Shown: positions 33,626 through 42,830, counted from the stretch's first letter. The stretch is 64,000 bases of DNA from Anaerohalosphaeraceae bacterium (GCA_035378985.1 DAOSUR010000001.1:310001-374000); one strand, 5' to 3'. The notes: generated by a model from the letters alone, not told the origin. A program made the numbers and translations.

Positions 33626-35233
33626 ATGTTTTTTCTGCTGCATCGATATTTGATGAAAGAGTTGCTGCGGGTGTTCTTTTTAGCCACCGTGGCGCTGACG
33701 CTGATGCTCAGCGCGGGGCTTTTGGTCCCGATGATTAAGGAGTACGGGGTCAGTCCGCGCCAGATGCTCAGTTTAATCGGGGACTTTTGCCCGATTACCC
33801 TGACGTTTGTGATTCCGATGGGTGCCCTGTTTTCGGCGGCGATTACCTACGGGCGGTTTGCGGCAGACCGGGAATTGGATGCCTGCCGGGCCAGCGGAAT
33901 TGCCTTTCGGACGCTGATTCAGCCGGGATTCTCACTGGCGCTGGCGGCGGCGCTGGCGAACCTGCTGCTGAGTTTCCACATTACACCGGCCTTTGTGCAC
34001 CGCAGCGAGTATCGGGTTCGGGCGGATGCCAAGCAGATTCTGTTCCGCAATATCCAGCGGAAAGGCTATTGGGACATTCCGGGAGGGCGGTACAAAATCT
34101 ACGCAGAACAGGCCGTTCCTGCAGACAATCTGCTTTTGGATGTGGTTATTTTGGACATTCAAAAGAATAAACCGCCGCGAATGATTACAGCTCGTCAGGC
34201 AATCGTGGATATTGAAACGCGGCGGGAGCATCATTCCGTCACGGTGATTACGGAGGATACGATTCGTTTCGATGAAAACCAGCCGGTTCGTGTGGGCACG
34301 ATTGGGGTCAGCCGGCGTGTGCCCCCCCTGCTGGCGGATAAAATCAAGTTTCAGAAAATCGAGCAGCTCAAACAGATTCAGGCGGACAAACTTCAGTTCG
34401 GCCCGATATATGATTTGGCCCTGACGGTACGCGCTCAGACCATCCTTGAGCGTCTGGCGGAAGAAGGCCGTCAGACGCTGAAAAAACCGCAGGAATACAT
34501 TCGGTTTCGCAGCGCCGACGGAGGACGGGAATACCTTCTGCGGGCGGCAGGTTTGGAAGTGAATCAGGAGCGGCAGATTGACCTGACCGGCCCCGTACGG
34601 CTGCTGGAAATCCTGCCGTATCGCAACAATGAGGTTTATTGCCGGTACGAAAGCGACCGGGGAAAGATTACCCTCGAAGATGACCGAATTGACCGGGGGC
34701 TGGAACTGATTCTGGAAACACCGCAATGGCAGCTGGGAGGCGGCGTGAAGGGAACCGCGCTTCAGAAAGCAATTCCGGAACTGCCGATACCGGAAGCGAT
34801 CCTGGAAGGACTCCAGCGGGACAAGCTTCTTGAGACCCTGACAAAAACGGATTCCTCCGGAACAGGGCTCGGTGTTTCCAAACCGAGCAGGATTCTGCAA
34901 GCTCTGCAAACTCAGCTCCGGGAGCAGCTGGTTCAGGTGGACAATCAGTTAACCAGTGAGATTCATTCCCGGCTTGTTTTGGGCTTGGGGTGCATTCCGC
35001 TGATTGTGACGGGGATTTGTCTGGGGATTCTGTTTCGGGGGGGACATATTCTCAGCGCCTTTGGAGCCAGCACGATTCCGGGGGCCCTGCTGATTGTATT
35101 TATTCTCTCGGGCAAGCAGCTGACCAAAAATCCGGCCGCCGGCCCGGAGGTTGGGATCGCCGTGATGTGGGGCGGGCTGGTTTTGCTGACGGTACTGGCG
35201 TGGATTTTGTATCGGAAAATCAGTCGGGTTTGA
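33626..35233 (+). CDS. lptF: LPS export permease LptF
   Basis: A 535-residue YjgP/YjgQ-family permease. The N-terminal helices include LHRYLMKELLRVFFLATVAL and the typical SARELDACRASGI-like segment (ADRELDACRASGI). A beta-jellyroll periplasmic domain fills about residues 120-430, and four C-terminal helices close it (LVLGLGCIPLIVTGICLGIL). It forms the LptFG pair that extracts LPS from the inner membrane. It is longer than E. coli LptF (366 residues) because of an enlarged periplasmic domain. The start at 33626 is preferred; a TTG lies 10 codons upstream. Confidence 0.88.
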   Translation: MFFLLHRYLMKELLRVFFLATVALTLMLSAGLLVPMIKEYGVSPRQMLSLIGDFCPITLTFVIPMGALFSAAITYGRFAADRELDACRASGIAFRTLIQPGFSLALAAALANLLLSFHITPAFVHRSEYRVRADAKQILFRNIQRKGYWDIPGGRYKIYAEQAVPADNLLLDVVILDIQKNKPPRMITARQAIVDIETRREHHSVTVITEDTIRFDENQPVRVGTIGVSRRVPPLLADKIKFQKIEQLKQIQADKLQFGPIYDLALTVRAQTILERLAEEGRQTLKKPQEYIRFRSADGGREYLLRAAGLEVNQERQIDLTGPVRLLEILPYRNNEVYCRYESDRGKITLEDDRIDRGLELILETPQWQLGGGVKGTALQKAIPELPIPEAILEGLQRDKLLETLTKTDSSGTGLGVSKPSRILQALQTQLREQLVQVDNQLTSEIHSRLVLGLGCIPLIVTGICLGILFRGGHILSAFGASTIPGALLIVFILSGKQLTKNPAAGPEVGIAVMWGGLVLLTVLAWILYRKISRV

Positions 35234-35247
35234 AAGCGGACAGAGTT

Positions 35248-36369
35248 ATGCGGCTGCTGGATCGATATATCGCAAAAAACTTTCTGGTGGGGTATTTTAT
35301 TTCCTTCTTCGTCCTGATTGGGCTGTGCATCACGCTGGACTTGTTTGTGAATATTGATGAGTTTGTCGAGCAATCCGGTCAGAGCAAGGGCATAATGCTG
35401 CGGCATATTCTTTTGTACTACGGGCCGCAGACAGCGCTTTGGTTTCGGCATCTGGCCGGAATGATTACCGTGATTGCGGCGGTTTTTTCGCTGGCCCGGA
35501 TGACAAAAAACAACGAACTGATTGCCGTAATGGCCTCCGGAATCAGTCTCAAACGCATATTGGCACCGATTCTGTTTCTGGCAGTGCTGCTGATGGGACT
35601 TCAAATTGCCGATGAGGAATTTTTGATTCCGCGGCTGGCAAACGACCTGACAAGAGGTCGAGACGAAATCAGCCAGCCGCGTCGGTTTTCGTTTTGGTTT
35701 ATCAGCTCTCCGGAAGGGCATTTGTTCTGCGGTCGGGAATACAATGAATCCACTCGGACAATGAAAGATGCCTTTGTGATTCTCCGGCGGCAAGAACCGT
35801 CCAGCCAGCGATGGACAGTAATCGGACAGGTTGAAGCCGAGCGGGCAGTGTACGATGCGCATCGCAAAGGCTGGGTGCTCGAGAACGGACGGCGGATGAA
35901 TGTTCTCCCGGAAGAAGGAGGGCAGACCTCACTGACCTCCGTAGAAAAGATTGATTTTCTGGCCAGCGGGTTGATGCCGGAGGACATCGGCCTCCGCCGC
36001 CAGGAAGGATACAAATCGCTCCTGAGCCTGGGGCAGATAGAAGAACTGCTGCACTATCCGGGCACACGAAAAACCGACCTGGCAGAGCTGATTCTGCAAA
36101 AGCATTCCCGCGTTGTCGACCCGATTATGAACCTGATTATGCTGATGACGGCCCTGCCGGTTCTGATTCGACGGGACCCCCGGGAGATTAAATCTGCCAT
36201 TGTAATCAGTTTCACGACAACGCTGGGATGTTTTCTGACTGTCTTTCTCTGCAAGTTGTTCGCAACAGAAAGCTTTGGCGGACGGGTCTGGCCGGAAGTA
36301 TGGGTTTGGGCACCGGTTTTTCTCTTTCTTCCAGTCGCCCTGCTGCAAATTGATTCAATGAAAAGCTAA
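35248..36369 (+). CDS. lptG: LPS export permease LptG
   Basis: A 373-residue YjgP/YjgQ-family permease, 14 bp after lptF. It starts MRLLDRYIAKNFLVGYFISF. It includes ITVIAAVFSLARMTKNNEL followed by IAVMASGISLKRILAPIL, the family motif before the periplasmic jellyroll. The C-terminal helices are PIMNLIMLMTALPVLIRRDP onward. With lptF and lpxB it shows a complete lipid A transport route. The ATPase LptB and the LptA/C/D parts are not in this window. Confidence 0.9.
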   Translation: MRLLDRYIAKNFLVGYFISFFVLIGLCITLDLFVNIDEFVEQSGQSKGIMLRHILLYYGPQTALWFRHLAGMITVIAAVFSLARMTKNNELIAVMASGISLKRILAPILFLAVLLMGLQIADEEFLIPRLANDLTRGRDEISQPRRFSFWFISSPEGHLFCGREYNESTRTMKDAFVILRRQEPSSQRWTVIGQVEAERAVYDAHRKGWVLENGRRMNVLPEEGGQTSLTSVEKIDFLASGLMPEDIGLRRQEGYKSLLSLGQIEELLHYPGTRKTDLAELILQKHSRVVDPIMNLIMLMTALPVLIRRDPREIKSAIVISFTTTLGCFLTVFLCKLFATESFGGRVWPEVWVWAPVFLFLPVALLQIDSMKS

Positions 36370-36527
36370 AACACCCCTTTTACGTCCGATAAAATCTTTC
36401 GGATAATCAAACCAGCATGAGCTAATTTAAAAAAAACAGGATTTTCCTATTTTTTCTATATTCCCTATTTTAACTTTGACGATAATAGAGTGTGCAGTGA
36501 TTTTATGACTTTTACGGAGAAAAGACT

Positions 36528-36851
36528 ATGGACAGCACACTCGTCGAACAGCGTAAGGAAGTGCGTACGGAATTGAGTTGGCCTGTGAGCGTCTGGCTGC
36601 CGGGCGCCAATCGCTTTTTCAACGGCCGAAGTGTAAATGTGAGCAAGGGTGGAGCCTATTTGACAATCCCGCTGACCGCCCCTGTACGTCCCGGACAAGA
36701 AGTGGAACTTAATTTTCCGCGAACCTCGCAGCTGGCTCATCAAAAGGGGCAATACGCCCGGATTAAGGCCGGAAAGGTGGTTCGGGTGGACCGCTCCCGG
36801 ATGATGAGCGAGGGCGTGCTGGGACTGGCGGTTCAATTTTTACAGGATTAA
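36528..36851 (+). CDS. PilZ-domain protein
   Basis: A 107-residue stand-alone PilZ domain. The c-di-GMP-binding motif RKEVR (RxxxR, near residue 9) and NVSKGGAYL (the [D/N]xSxxG motif near residue 40) are both intact. It should be a small c-di-GMP receptor. ACGGAGAAAAGACT precedes the ATG. It is alone between lptG and convergent genes; the target cannot be inferred. Confidence 0.85.
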   Translation: MDSTLVEQRKEVRTELSWPVSVWLPGANRFFNGRSVNVSKGGAYLTIPLTAPVRPGQEVELNFPRTSQLAHQKGQYARIKAGKVVRVDRSRMMSEGVLGLAVQFLQD

Positions 36852-36891
36852 AGGGGGCTGCGGCGCCGCTGACAAACCTTTGCAGAACGGC

Positions 36892-37077
36892 TCAGAGTTT
36901 TACAGGGCGGCAAAGGTGATTTTTGTCAGCGGCCGTGCGTCCGCACAGTTTACAGACATACTGGGGATTTTCGACCAGTTTTTTGTACTGCTCCCAGTTG
37001 GTATGATGATAATGGAGGTTGATGAGATAACACAAATGCTTGTTATGACCCGGATGAGGCAGGGAGGGCTGATGCAT
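36892..37077 (-). CDS. Small zinc-ribbon-like protein
   Basis: A 61-residue protein: MHQPSLPHPGHNKHLCYLIN at the start and YVCKLCGRTAADKNHLCRPV at the end. The Cys/His layout (HxC, then CxxC, then LC) suggests one zinc site. A good AAAGGGG ribosome site lies 6 bp before the ATG. I have seen similar short CxxCGRxA...LCxP proteins in anaerobes, but I know no function. It starts 19 bp after the DUF2959 gene and probably belongs to its transcript. Confidence 0.7.
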   Translation of the reverse strand: MHQPSLPHPGHNKHLCYLINLHYHHTNWEQYKKLVENPQYVCKLCGRTAADKNHLCRPVKL

Positions 37078-37096
37078 CGGGACCCCTTTCCTTTTC

Positions 37097-37768
37097 TTAC
37101 GGTTCTTCCTGCGTCAGTTGTTCAATAAAACGGTTTGCCTCGGAAATCGAGGCTTCCATTTCACGAATCAAGACGGCAACTTCTGATTCCATTATGTTTA
37201 ATTCCTGCCGAAGAGAAGCCACGGCACGGGCATTTAAGTTGTGTTTGAGAAAAAGAACCTGATCCCGGAAGGCGGCCAGAACGGGGTCCATTTTGTCGCG
37301 TGCCCGCTCCATAGCAGCCATCATCGTTTCGTAATAGCGGCGGGTTTGGTCCAGTTTGCGGCGGCTGCTTTCGCGAAGACGGTCGCTGGAATACTGGGTC
37401 AACTCTTTTTCCCATTCCCGGAAAAGTGCTTCGGAAACCTCCTTCACCCGTTCAATCCGAGAAGAAACGGCGGAAGCCTTCGAGCGGCTCTTTTCGTATT
37501 CACTGGAGAGGGTTTTGTACTTTTTCTCCAAATCACCCCCTTCAAAACGGAGCTCGGTGCTGAACTGCTCGAGGGCGGAGGCCACCTGCTCTTTGGCCTC
37601 ATTCTGAGCATCCCGGGCCTTGGCAACTTCCGTGACCATCTGGCTGCGTTTGGGAACACCGAATTTTTCCTTAAGACCGATTTCCATACTGCGGCAGCCG
37701 AAAAGAAAAAGCGACAAAGACAGAATCATCAGCCGTATTGTCCCGGCATCCTGTTTCCCGGTTTTCAT
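37097..37768 (-). CDS. DUF2959-family coiled-coil lipoprotein
   Basis: A 223-residue protein with lipobox LFGC near residue 25. The rest is largely helical (for example DRLRESSRRKLDQTRRYYET and FRDQVLFLKHNLNARAVASL), which is the DUF2959 signature. Members are periplasmic lipoproteins of unknown function. GGAGACCTGTT precedes the ATG at 37768. It follows the Pmp3-like gene by 16 bp. Confidence 0.82.
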   Translation of the reverse strand: MKTGKQDAGTIRLMILSLSLFLFGCRSMEIGLKEKFGVPKRSQMVTEVAKARDAQNEAKEQVASALEQFSTELRFEGGDLEKKYKTLSSEYEKSRSKASAVSSRIERVKEVSEALFREWEKELTQYSSDRLRESSRRKLDQTRRYYETMMAAMERARDKMDPVLAAFRDQVLFLKHNLNARAVASLRQELNIMESEVAVLIREMEASISEANRFIEQLTQEEP

Positions 37769-37784
37769 AACAGGTCTCCTTTCC

Positions 37785-37976
37785 TCAGCCGCCTTTGGCC
37801 TTGATAATCCGCTGGGCTCGTTTATCCGCCAGGTGTTCATGGACAACCAGAATGGCATGAACCACACCGGGAATCCACCCGAGCAGAGTCAGCAGAATAT
37901 TCAGCAGAAACTGAATGGGTTTGCCGCACAAAAGTACAGCCAGCGGCGGCAGAACAATCGCGAAAAAGTATCTCAC
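37785..37976 (-). CDS. Pmp3/YqaE-family small membrane protein
   Basis: A 63-residue UPF0057/Pmp3 protein: two membrane helices, LPPLAVLLCGKPIQFLLNIL and LTLLGWIPGVVHAILVV, with the family's LGWIPGxxHA motif. These proteins affect membrane potential and salt or acid stress. It is the first of three small envelope genes in a minus-strand run. Confidence 0.9.
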   Translation of the reverse strand: MRYFFAIVLPPLAVLLCGKPIQFLLNILLTLLGWIPGVVHAILVVHEHLADKRAQRIIKAKGG

Positions 37977-38112
37977 GGTTTATCTCCTTTCACGGACCCT
38001 TTCAGTATAAAAGGTTTCTCCAAAAGAGCCAAGAAAAAACTGTTTGCGGACAAGACATCCGGGGCTACAATACATTCAGCATTTTTTATTTTTGGGAGAA
38101 TTCATAGAACTG

Positions 38113-38811
38113 ATGGAAAAGGAAGCCGGTCATTTGCCGCTGACGCGGATACAGAAGTTAATCGGACGAACCATGCTGGAGGCCAAACAGACAAAGGCCT
38201 TCGGGTATTATTCGGTCTGGGCGGATGTGACGGAAATGGTGTCGATGCGCAAGGAATACAGCCGGCAGACCGGAATCCGTCTGACCACCAATGACCTGGT
38301 TTTGTGTGCAATGGCCCGTGCCGCCGCCGCATATCCCCAGGTATGCGCCAAGCCGAACCTGGAAACCGAAGAATGGGAGGTTCCGGAGCGTATCGGTCTC
38401 GGATTTGCGGTAGCCGCCCCTCAGGGACTGGTCGTTCCGGTGATTCAGGATGCCGGGCGGATGACCCTGACAGAGATTGCTCAGGCATCGGATGCTCTGC
38501 TTCGTCGGGCCAGAGCCAATCAGCTGACCCCGGATGATTTTGACGGGGCAACCCTTGTTTTAAGCGGCCTGGGGATGTACGGGATTGAGTGGTTCTATGC
38601 CATTGCACCGCCTTCGGCCAACGGGATTGTCTCCATCGGATACATCGCAGACGAGGTTGTGCCGGACGAAGGAACGCCGGCAATACGAAAACAGCTGAAT
38701 GTATCGCTGGCCATCGACCAGTGTGCAGCCGATGAAGCGACTGCTGCGTCCTTTTTGCGGAGGATTGCCGATTTTCTGGAAGACCCGTGGACCCTGACAA
38801 AGACAAATTGA
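38113..38811 (+). CDS. Stand-alone 2-oxoacid dehydrogenase E2-type acyltransferase domain, catalytic His lost
   Basis: A 232-residue CAT-like catalytic domain: LTRIQKLIGRTMLEAKQTK, LTTNDLVLCAMARAA, and GATLVLSGLGMYGIEWFYAI. No lipoyl or E1/E3-binding domain is present. The active-site motif DHRxxDG reads DQCAADE here (near residue 207), so the catalytic His is Gln. It is therefore probably inactive as a classical E2, or works differently. No E1 or E3 genes are nearby. GGGAGA lies 13 bp before the ATG; a closer CTG start at 38110 is possible. Confidence 0.8.
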   Translation: MEKEAGHLPLTRIQKLIGRTMLEAKQTKAFGYYSVWADVTEMVSMRKEYSRQTGIRLTTNDLVLCAMARAAAAYPQVCAKPNLETEEWEVPERIGLGFAVAAPQGLVVPVIQDAGRMTLTEIAQASDALLRRARANQLTPDDFDGATLVLSGLGMYGIEWFYAIAPPSANGIVSIGYIADEVVPDEGTPAIRKQLNVSLAIDQCAADEATAASFLRRIADFLEDPWTLTKTN

Positions 38812-38909
38812 CCGGCAAAACCTCCTCCGTTCAAAAAAGATCGAAACTTTTTTCCAAGAAAGCGGAAAATAAAGATTGACAGAACACAGCTGCCTCTCAT
38901 AATGGAGTT

Positions 38910-38986
38910 TAGAAAATTTGCGAATCATTGCTGATTCGCTTTTAGAAGACCGCTTTCTTCTTCATCCACAAAGCGGTCTTTTTTTA
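38910..38986 (+). ncRNA. Candidate small RNA with own promoter and terminator
   Basis: TTGACA (38876-38881), a 16-bp spacer and CATAAT (38898-38903) predict a start near 38910. The transcript would fold GCGAATCA (38920-38927) with TGATTCGC (38932-38939), then end at AAGACCGCTTT (38946-38956) with AAAGCGGTCTT (38970-38980) and a U-run. Length about 75 nt, with no open reading frame of note. The last hairpin may instead serve the E2-like gene upstream or the convergent parA. Confidence 0.5.
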
Positions 38987-39895
38987 CGCCTTATCCTGTG
39001 TTTTTTCCCCCGCATCGATTTGTCCGCAAGCAGGCGTGCTTTCCGGAGAGACGGGTTGCACCTCCGCCGATATTGGCCCAAAAAGATACTGAGCAACAGC
39101 CCGATAGTCATCGGCCCCGTGGCAGGAAGGTTCATATTCGAAGATGGTTTTGCCGTAACTGGGGGCTTCCGCCAGTTTGATGTTGCGGCGAATCTGGACG
39201 GGCACCACGGAAGCTCCGGACCAGGGTGTGCGGTTCTGACGGGCGGATTCGAGAAACTTCTCAATATCATTCTTGACTTCGACGGACAGACTGGCACGGC
39301 TGTCATACATGCACATCAGAATGGCCTTAACCCGCAGCACCGGATTGATTCGCTGATTGACCAGCCGAATCGTCTGAAGAAGCCGACCGAACCCCTGCAA
39401 AGCCAAAAAATGGGGCTGGATAGGAATCAGGACTTCATCGGCGGCAGCCAGCGCATTGAGCGTAAGCAGACCCAGGGAAGGCGGACAATCGATGAAAATG
39501 TAATCAAACCGTTCCCGGATGGGCTGGAGGGCGTTGCGGAGAATGGTTTCCCGTCCGACTTCATTGACCAGTTCGGTTTCGGCACCCACCAAATCAATTC
39601 CGGAACTCAGGAGCCAGAGGTTCGGACGGCTTTGTATCAGGACTTCTTCGAGGGTGCGTGCACCGGTCAGGACCGCATAAGAACCGGAAGGAGGGGTTTC
39701 GGCATCAGCACCAAGATGAATCGTCAGATGGGCCTGAGGGTCCAGGTCAATCACGAGAGTCCGTTTGGCAGACTGAGCCAGAACGGCGGAGAGGTTGGCT
39801 ACAGTGGTGGTTTTTCCAACACCGCCTTTTTGGTTGAGAACCGCCAGAATACGGCAGGACGAAGAAATGCGGATGGATTCTTCACTGCTGGACAT
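38984..39895 (-). CDS. ParA-family ATPase
   Basis: A 303-residue ParA/Soj-type protein. Deviant Walker A LNQKGGVGKTTTVANLSAVL, Walker A' LVIDLDPQAHL, and Walker B IFIDCPPSLGLLTLNALAA. The C-terminal IKLAEAPSYGKTIFEYEP is typical of chromosomal Soj/ParA. No parB is adjacent. The ATG at 39895 lies inside the end of nusB (14-bp overlap), so it is part of the ribH-nusB-parA run. Its acidic C-terminal 25 residues are unusual. Confidence 0.88.
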   Translation of the reverse strand: MSSSEESIRISSSCRILAVLNQKGGVGKTTTVANLSAVLAQSAKRTLVIDLDPQAHLTIHLGADAETPPSGSYAVLTGARTLEEVLIQSRPNLWLLSSGIDLVGAETELVNEVGRETILRNALQPIRERFDYIFIDCPPSLGLLTLNALAAADEVLIPIQPHFLALQGFGRLLQTIRLVNQRINPVLRVKAILMCMYDSRASLSVEVKNDIEKFLESARQNRTPWSGASVVPVQIRRNIKLAEAPSYGKTIFEYEPSCHGADDYRAVAQYLFGPISAEVQPVSPESTPACGQIDAGEKTQDKA

Positions 39896-40316
39896 GGGAA
39901 ATCGTTCCTGATTCCTTTTTCCGTCTGTACACAGCATCAAGGACGCCGTTGACAAACCGGGGAGACTGGACACCGCCGTATTTTTTGGCCAGTTCGATGG
40001 CCTCGTTGATGGCAACTTTTTCAGGAATGTCCGGACAGAAGAGCAGCTGATAGACCCCCAAGCGAAGGATGTTTCGGTCCACCATGGACAGGCGGCTTAC
40101 GTTCCATTTTTCCGCAGCGGCGGCGATTTCTTCATCACACTGACGCCAGTGGGTCCAGGTTCCCCGCGTCCATTGTTCCGCCAGCTGGATGACAAGCTCA
40201 TCCTCGCTGTTTTCACGAAAAAAACGAGGCAGGAGAGACAGGACCTGTTCGCCCTGCACATCCAGTTGACAGATGGCCTGTACGGCTAATTCCCTGGCTT
40301 TGGTTCTCCGATCCAC
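39882..40316 (-). CDS. nusB: Transcription antitermination factor NusB
   Basis: A 144-residue NusB. RTKARELAVQAICQLDVQGE opens it, and NILRLGVYQLLFCPDIPEKV AINEAIELAKKYGG near residue 90 is the family core. It binds boxA RNA with NusE in rRNA antitermination. The common order ribH-nusB is kept, 58 bp apart. Confidence 0.92.
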   Translation of the reverse strand: MDRRTKARELAVQAICQLDVQGEQVLSLLPRFFRENSEDELVIQLAEQWTRGTWTHWRQCDEEIAAAAEKWNVSRLSMVDRNILRLGVYQLLFCPDIPEKVAINEAIELAKKYGGVQSPRFVNGVLDAVYRRKKESGTISHVQQ

Positions 40317-40374
40317 CGCTCATCCCTGACAATGATTTGAAAAGAACATGTCCCCCTTCCTATACTCTTCCCGC

Positions 40375-40839
40375 TTAAAGGCGGCTGAGAAGGTCGGCCA
40401 TCTCCATTGCCGCCATCGCGGCGGCAGCTCCGGCATTGCCCTGTTTGGTGCCGGCTCGTTCAATGGCCTGCTCGAGGGTTTCACAAGTCAGTACACCAAA
40501 GATAGCAGGCGTTTTGCACTCGAAATTGATTTGCCCGACCCCGCGGCTGATTTGCTGGCAAACGAGGTCATAATGGGTGGTCTGTCCGCGTATGACAGCC
40601 CCCAGGCAGAGAATTGCGGCGTATTTTCCGCTGTCAGCCAACCTGCGGGCAACAGGTGTAATTTCGACGGTTCCGGGAACCCAGACCACTGTTATCTGCT
40701 CATCTTTGGCCCCATGCCGCTGGAGACAGTCAATCGCCCCGCCAAGCAGACGGGAGGTAATGAACTCATTGAACCGGCTGACAACAATGGCATACTTGCC
40801 GCTGCCGGCTGTTAACTGACCTTTGATTTCCTGAATCAT
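40375..40839 (-). CDS. ribH: 6,7-dimethyl-8-ribityllumazine synthase
   Basis: A 154-residue lumazine synthase. FNEFITSRLLGGAIDCLQRH, VPGTVEITPVARRLADSGKY, GAVIRGQTTHYDLVC (catalytic His) and the C-terminal AGTKQGNAGAAAAMAAMEMA are all present. It condenses the ribitylamino-uracil and butanone-phosphate precursors of riboflavin. GGAGCAGAGCG precedes the ATG. It is the first gene of the ribH-nusB-parA run. Confidence 0.95.
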   Translation of the reverse strand: MIQEIKGQLTAGSGKYAIVVSRFNEFITSRLLGGAIDCLQRHGAKDEQITVVWVPGTVEITPVARRLADSGKYAAILCLGAVIRGQTTHYDLVCQQISRGVGQINFECKTPAIFGVLTCETLEQAIERAGTKQGNAGAAAAMAAMEMADLLSRL

Positions 40840-41152
40840 ACGCTCTGCTCCAACCCAAAGATACGGTCCTATCTCTTCGAGGCGGTTTGAAGCCGATTTT
40901 TTATCGGACAATCCTCTCAAAAAGAGGAAACTTCTCCAAAAACAACTCCGCCTGCCTCGTTTCTTAACTTATGCGATTATAAGGGCTTATCCGGACCAAA
41001 GCCAGAAAAAAGTTTTGCATCCTCGAAAAAGAATCGAAAAGATCATCCGGAGAAAAACCCTCCCGCCCCTCAAGCCGATACAACAGCTGCAGGCAGCCAA
41101 CGGCTGTCTGTCCGGTTTCGATAAACAGCAAGGCCTTCAGGAGAAAGCACTT

Positions 41153-42544
41153 ATGATAAACGAAGAGTCGTTTCGCGACCCGGATGAACACCCGTGGGAC
41201 CAAGCCGATGTTATTGCCTGCGAGGCCTTCGAACTCTATGAAAAAGGACAAATGCAGGAGGCCCTCGAAAAACTCACGGAGGCCATTTACCTGAACCCTT
41301 CATATGGGGCGTGGTATTTCAACAAAGGGCTGACGCTGGATGCGCTGGAGCGGTATGAGGAGGCGATTGAGTGCTATCTTCGGGCAATGGAACTGTGCGG
41401 GGAGGACGTGGAGATTCTGAATTCGCTGGCAGTGGATTACACGCGAACATGCCAATATGACCTGGCTTTGGAGATTTTTGAGAAGATTGAGGCAATGGAG
41501 CCGGGCTACGAGCCGTGCTACTGCAACCGCATCATTACCTATACGGAACTGGAACAGTATGACAAGGCGGAGGAGATGTTTTATCTGGCCCAGCAGATTG
41601 AACCGGATTGCCCGATTTGCTTTTACAACATCGGGAACGCCCTGTTCAGCCAGGGAAAGTACGAACGGGCAATCTGGTGCTGGCAGAGAACCGCCCAACT
41701 GGATGAAAACCATCCGCAGATTTATTACCGGATTGCTCAGGCATACTGGGCAGCCGGACAGTATGAAGAAGCCCGCCGCTATTTCCTAAAGGAAATCCGA
41801 CGGGAACCCGGCAATCTGGAGGTAATCCTGGACTTTGGGATTTTTCTGCTTCAGCAGGGGGACGTTGAAGCCGCCCGGGAAAAATTCAATCGGCTGCTTG
41901 AATTAGAACCGGACTACGCACCGGCCTGGTTTTACAAAGGGGAAACAGCGTTAAACGTAGGTCGACGAGAGGAGGCGATCGACTGCTACCATCGAGCACT
42001 GGAGGCAGACCGCAAAATTAAGGGGCCGCGTTTTCGACTGGCTCAGCTGTATGCGGAGAAGGAACCGGAAAAGGCGGTGTATTATCTGCATCAGGAGATG
42101 AGTACGGATTTGGATGAGCCGGATGTCCTGCTGGCGATGGGATGGCTGAGCGCTCAGCTGGGACAATCGGATACGGCCTGCCGGTGTTTTCTGCGTGTGC
42201 TGGACCAGGACCGGATTGAGCCGCTGGCGTTTTACGGGCTGGCGCTGTGCCTGGCCGTACGGCGGGAATATGATGCGGCGGAACAATGCCTCAAACAGGC
42301 CATTTCCCTGAAACCCGACCAGCCGGCGTTTCATCTGGCAATGGCATGGCTGAGCATTCAGCAGCGCCAATGGGACCAGGCCCTGCGGCAGGCGGAGTTG
42401 GCCCTCGAAATCGAGCCGGAAAACAGGGCCCTGCAGAAATCCTGCCGGCAGATTCGACGAACCGTGTGGGCAGCAAAAATAAAGGAAAAATTGCCTCTTC
42501 TTCAACCGGTTCGGAAAATCCTCCGCCAGATGAAAAATCTCTGA
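41153..42544 (+). CDS. Tetratricopeptide-repeat protein
   Basis: A 463-residue protein made almost wholly of about 11 to 12 TPR units, for example ACEAFELYEKGQMQEALEKL and ALNVGRREEAIDCYHRALEA. No signal peptide: the N-terminus (MINEESFRDPDEHPWDQ) is acidic, so it is probably cytoplasmic. AGGAGAAAGCACTT precedes the ATG. Protein-protein scaffolding is likely; partners unknown. Confidence 0.85.
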   Translation: MINEESFRDPDEHPWDQADVIACEAFELYEKGQMQEALEKLTEAIYLNPSYGAWYFNKGLTLDALERYEEAIECYLRAMELCGEDVEILNSLAVDYTRTCQYDLALEIFEKIEAMEPGYEPCYCNRIITYTELEQYDKAEEMFYLAQQIEPDCPICFYNIGNALFSQGKYERAIWCWQRTAQLDENHPQIYYRIAQAYWAAGQYEEARRYFLKEIRREPGNLEVILDFGIFLLQQGDVEAAREKFNRLLELEPDYAPAWFYKGETALNVGRREEAIDCYHRALEADRKIKGPRFRLAQLYAEKEPEKAVYYLHQEMSTDLDEPDVLLAMGWLSAQLGQSDTACRCFLRVLDQDRIEPLAFYGLALCLAVRREYDAAEQCLKQAISLKPDQPAFHLAMAWLSIQQRQWDQALRQAELALEIEPENRALQKSCRQIRRTVWAAKIKEKLPLLQPVRKILRQMKNL

Positions 42545-42677
42545 AAATCTGCCAAAAGTTTAAAAAATGGGGGGTTATCCTTTCGAATAGGGCCTATTTC
42601 CTTGCAAAATGTTCCTGTTTTTCTATAATGCAACGGCCGAAAAAAAGAACCCAAAAGGTAGGGAATTCGTAGGAAAA

Positions 42678-42761
42678 GGCCGAGTGGCGGAAAGGCAGAC
42701 GCTGGGGACTTAAAATCCCCTGCCCGTTTTGGGCGTATGGGTTCGACTCCCATCTCGGCCA
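42678..42761 (+). tRNA. tRNA-Leu (anticodon UAA)
   Basis: Acceptor stem GGCCGAG (42678-42684) pairs with CTCGGCC (42754-42760), discriminator A. The anticodon stem GGGGA/TCCCC encloses loop CTTAAAA, giving anticodon TAA (42711-42713), which reads UUA. A long variable arm (TGCCCGTTTTGGGCG) fits Leu. The T loop GGTTCGACTCC is normal. The 3' CCA is not encoded. Confidence 0.96.
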
Positions 42762-42830
42762 CTGCGGTCGTGGAAGGTCTGCCGACGGCCGAGGCGTAAG
42801 TGAAACCCTAACCCATCGGGAGAAATGAAC

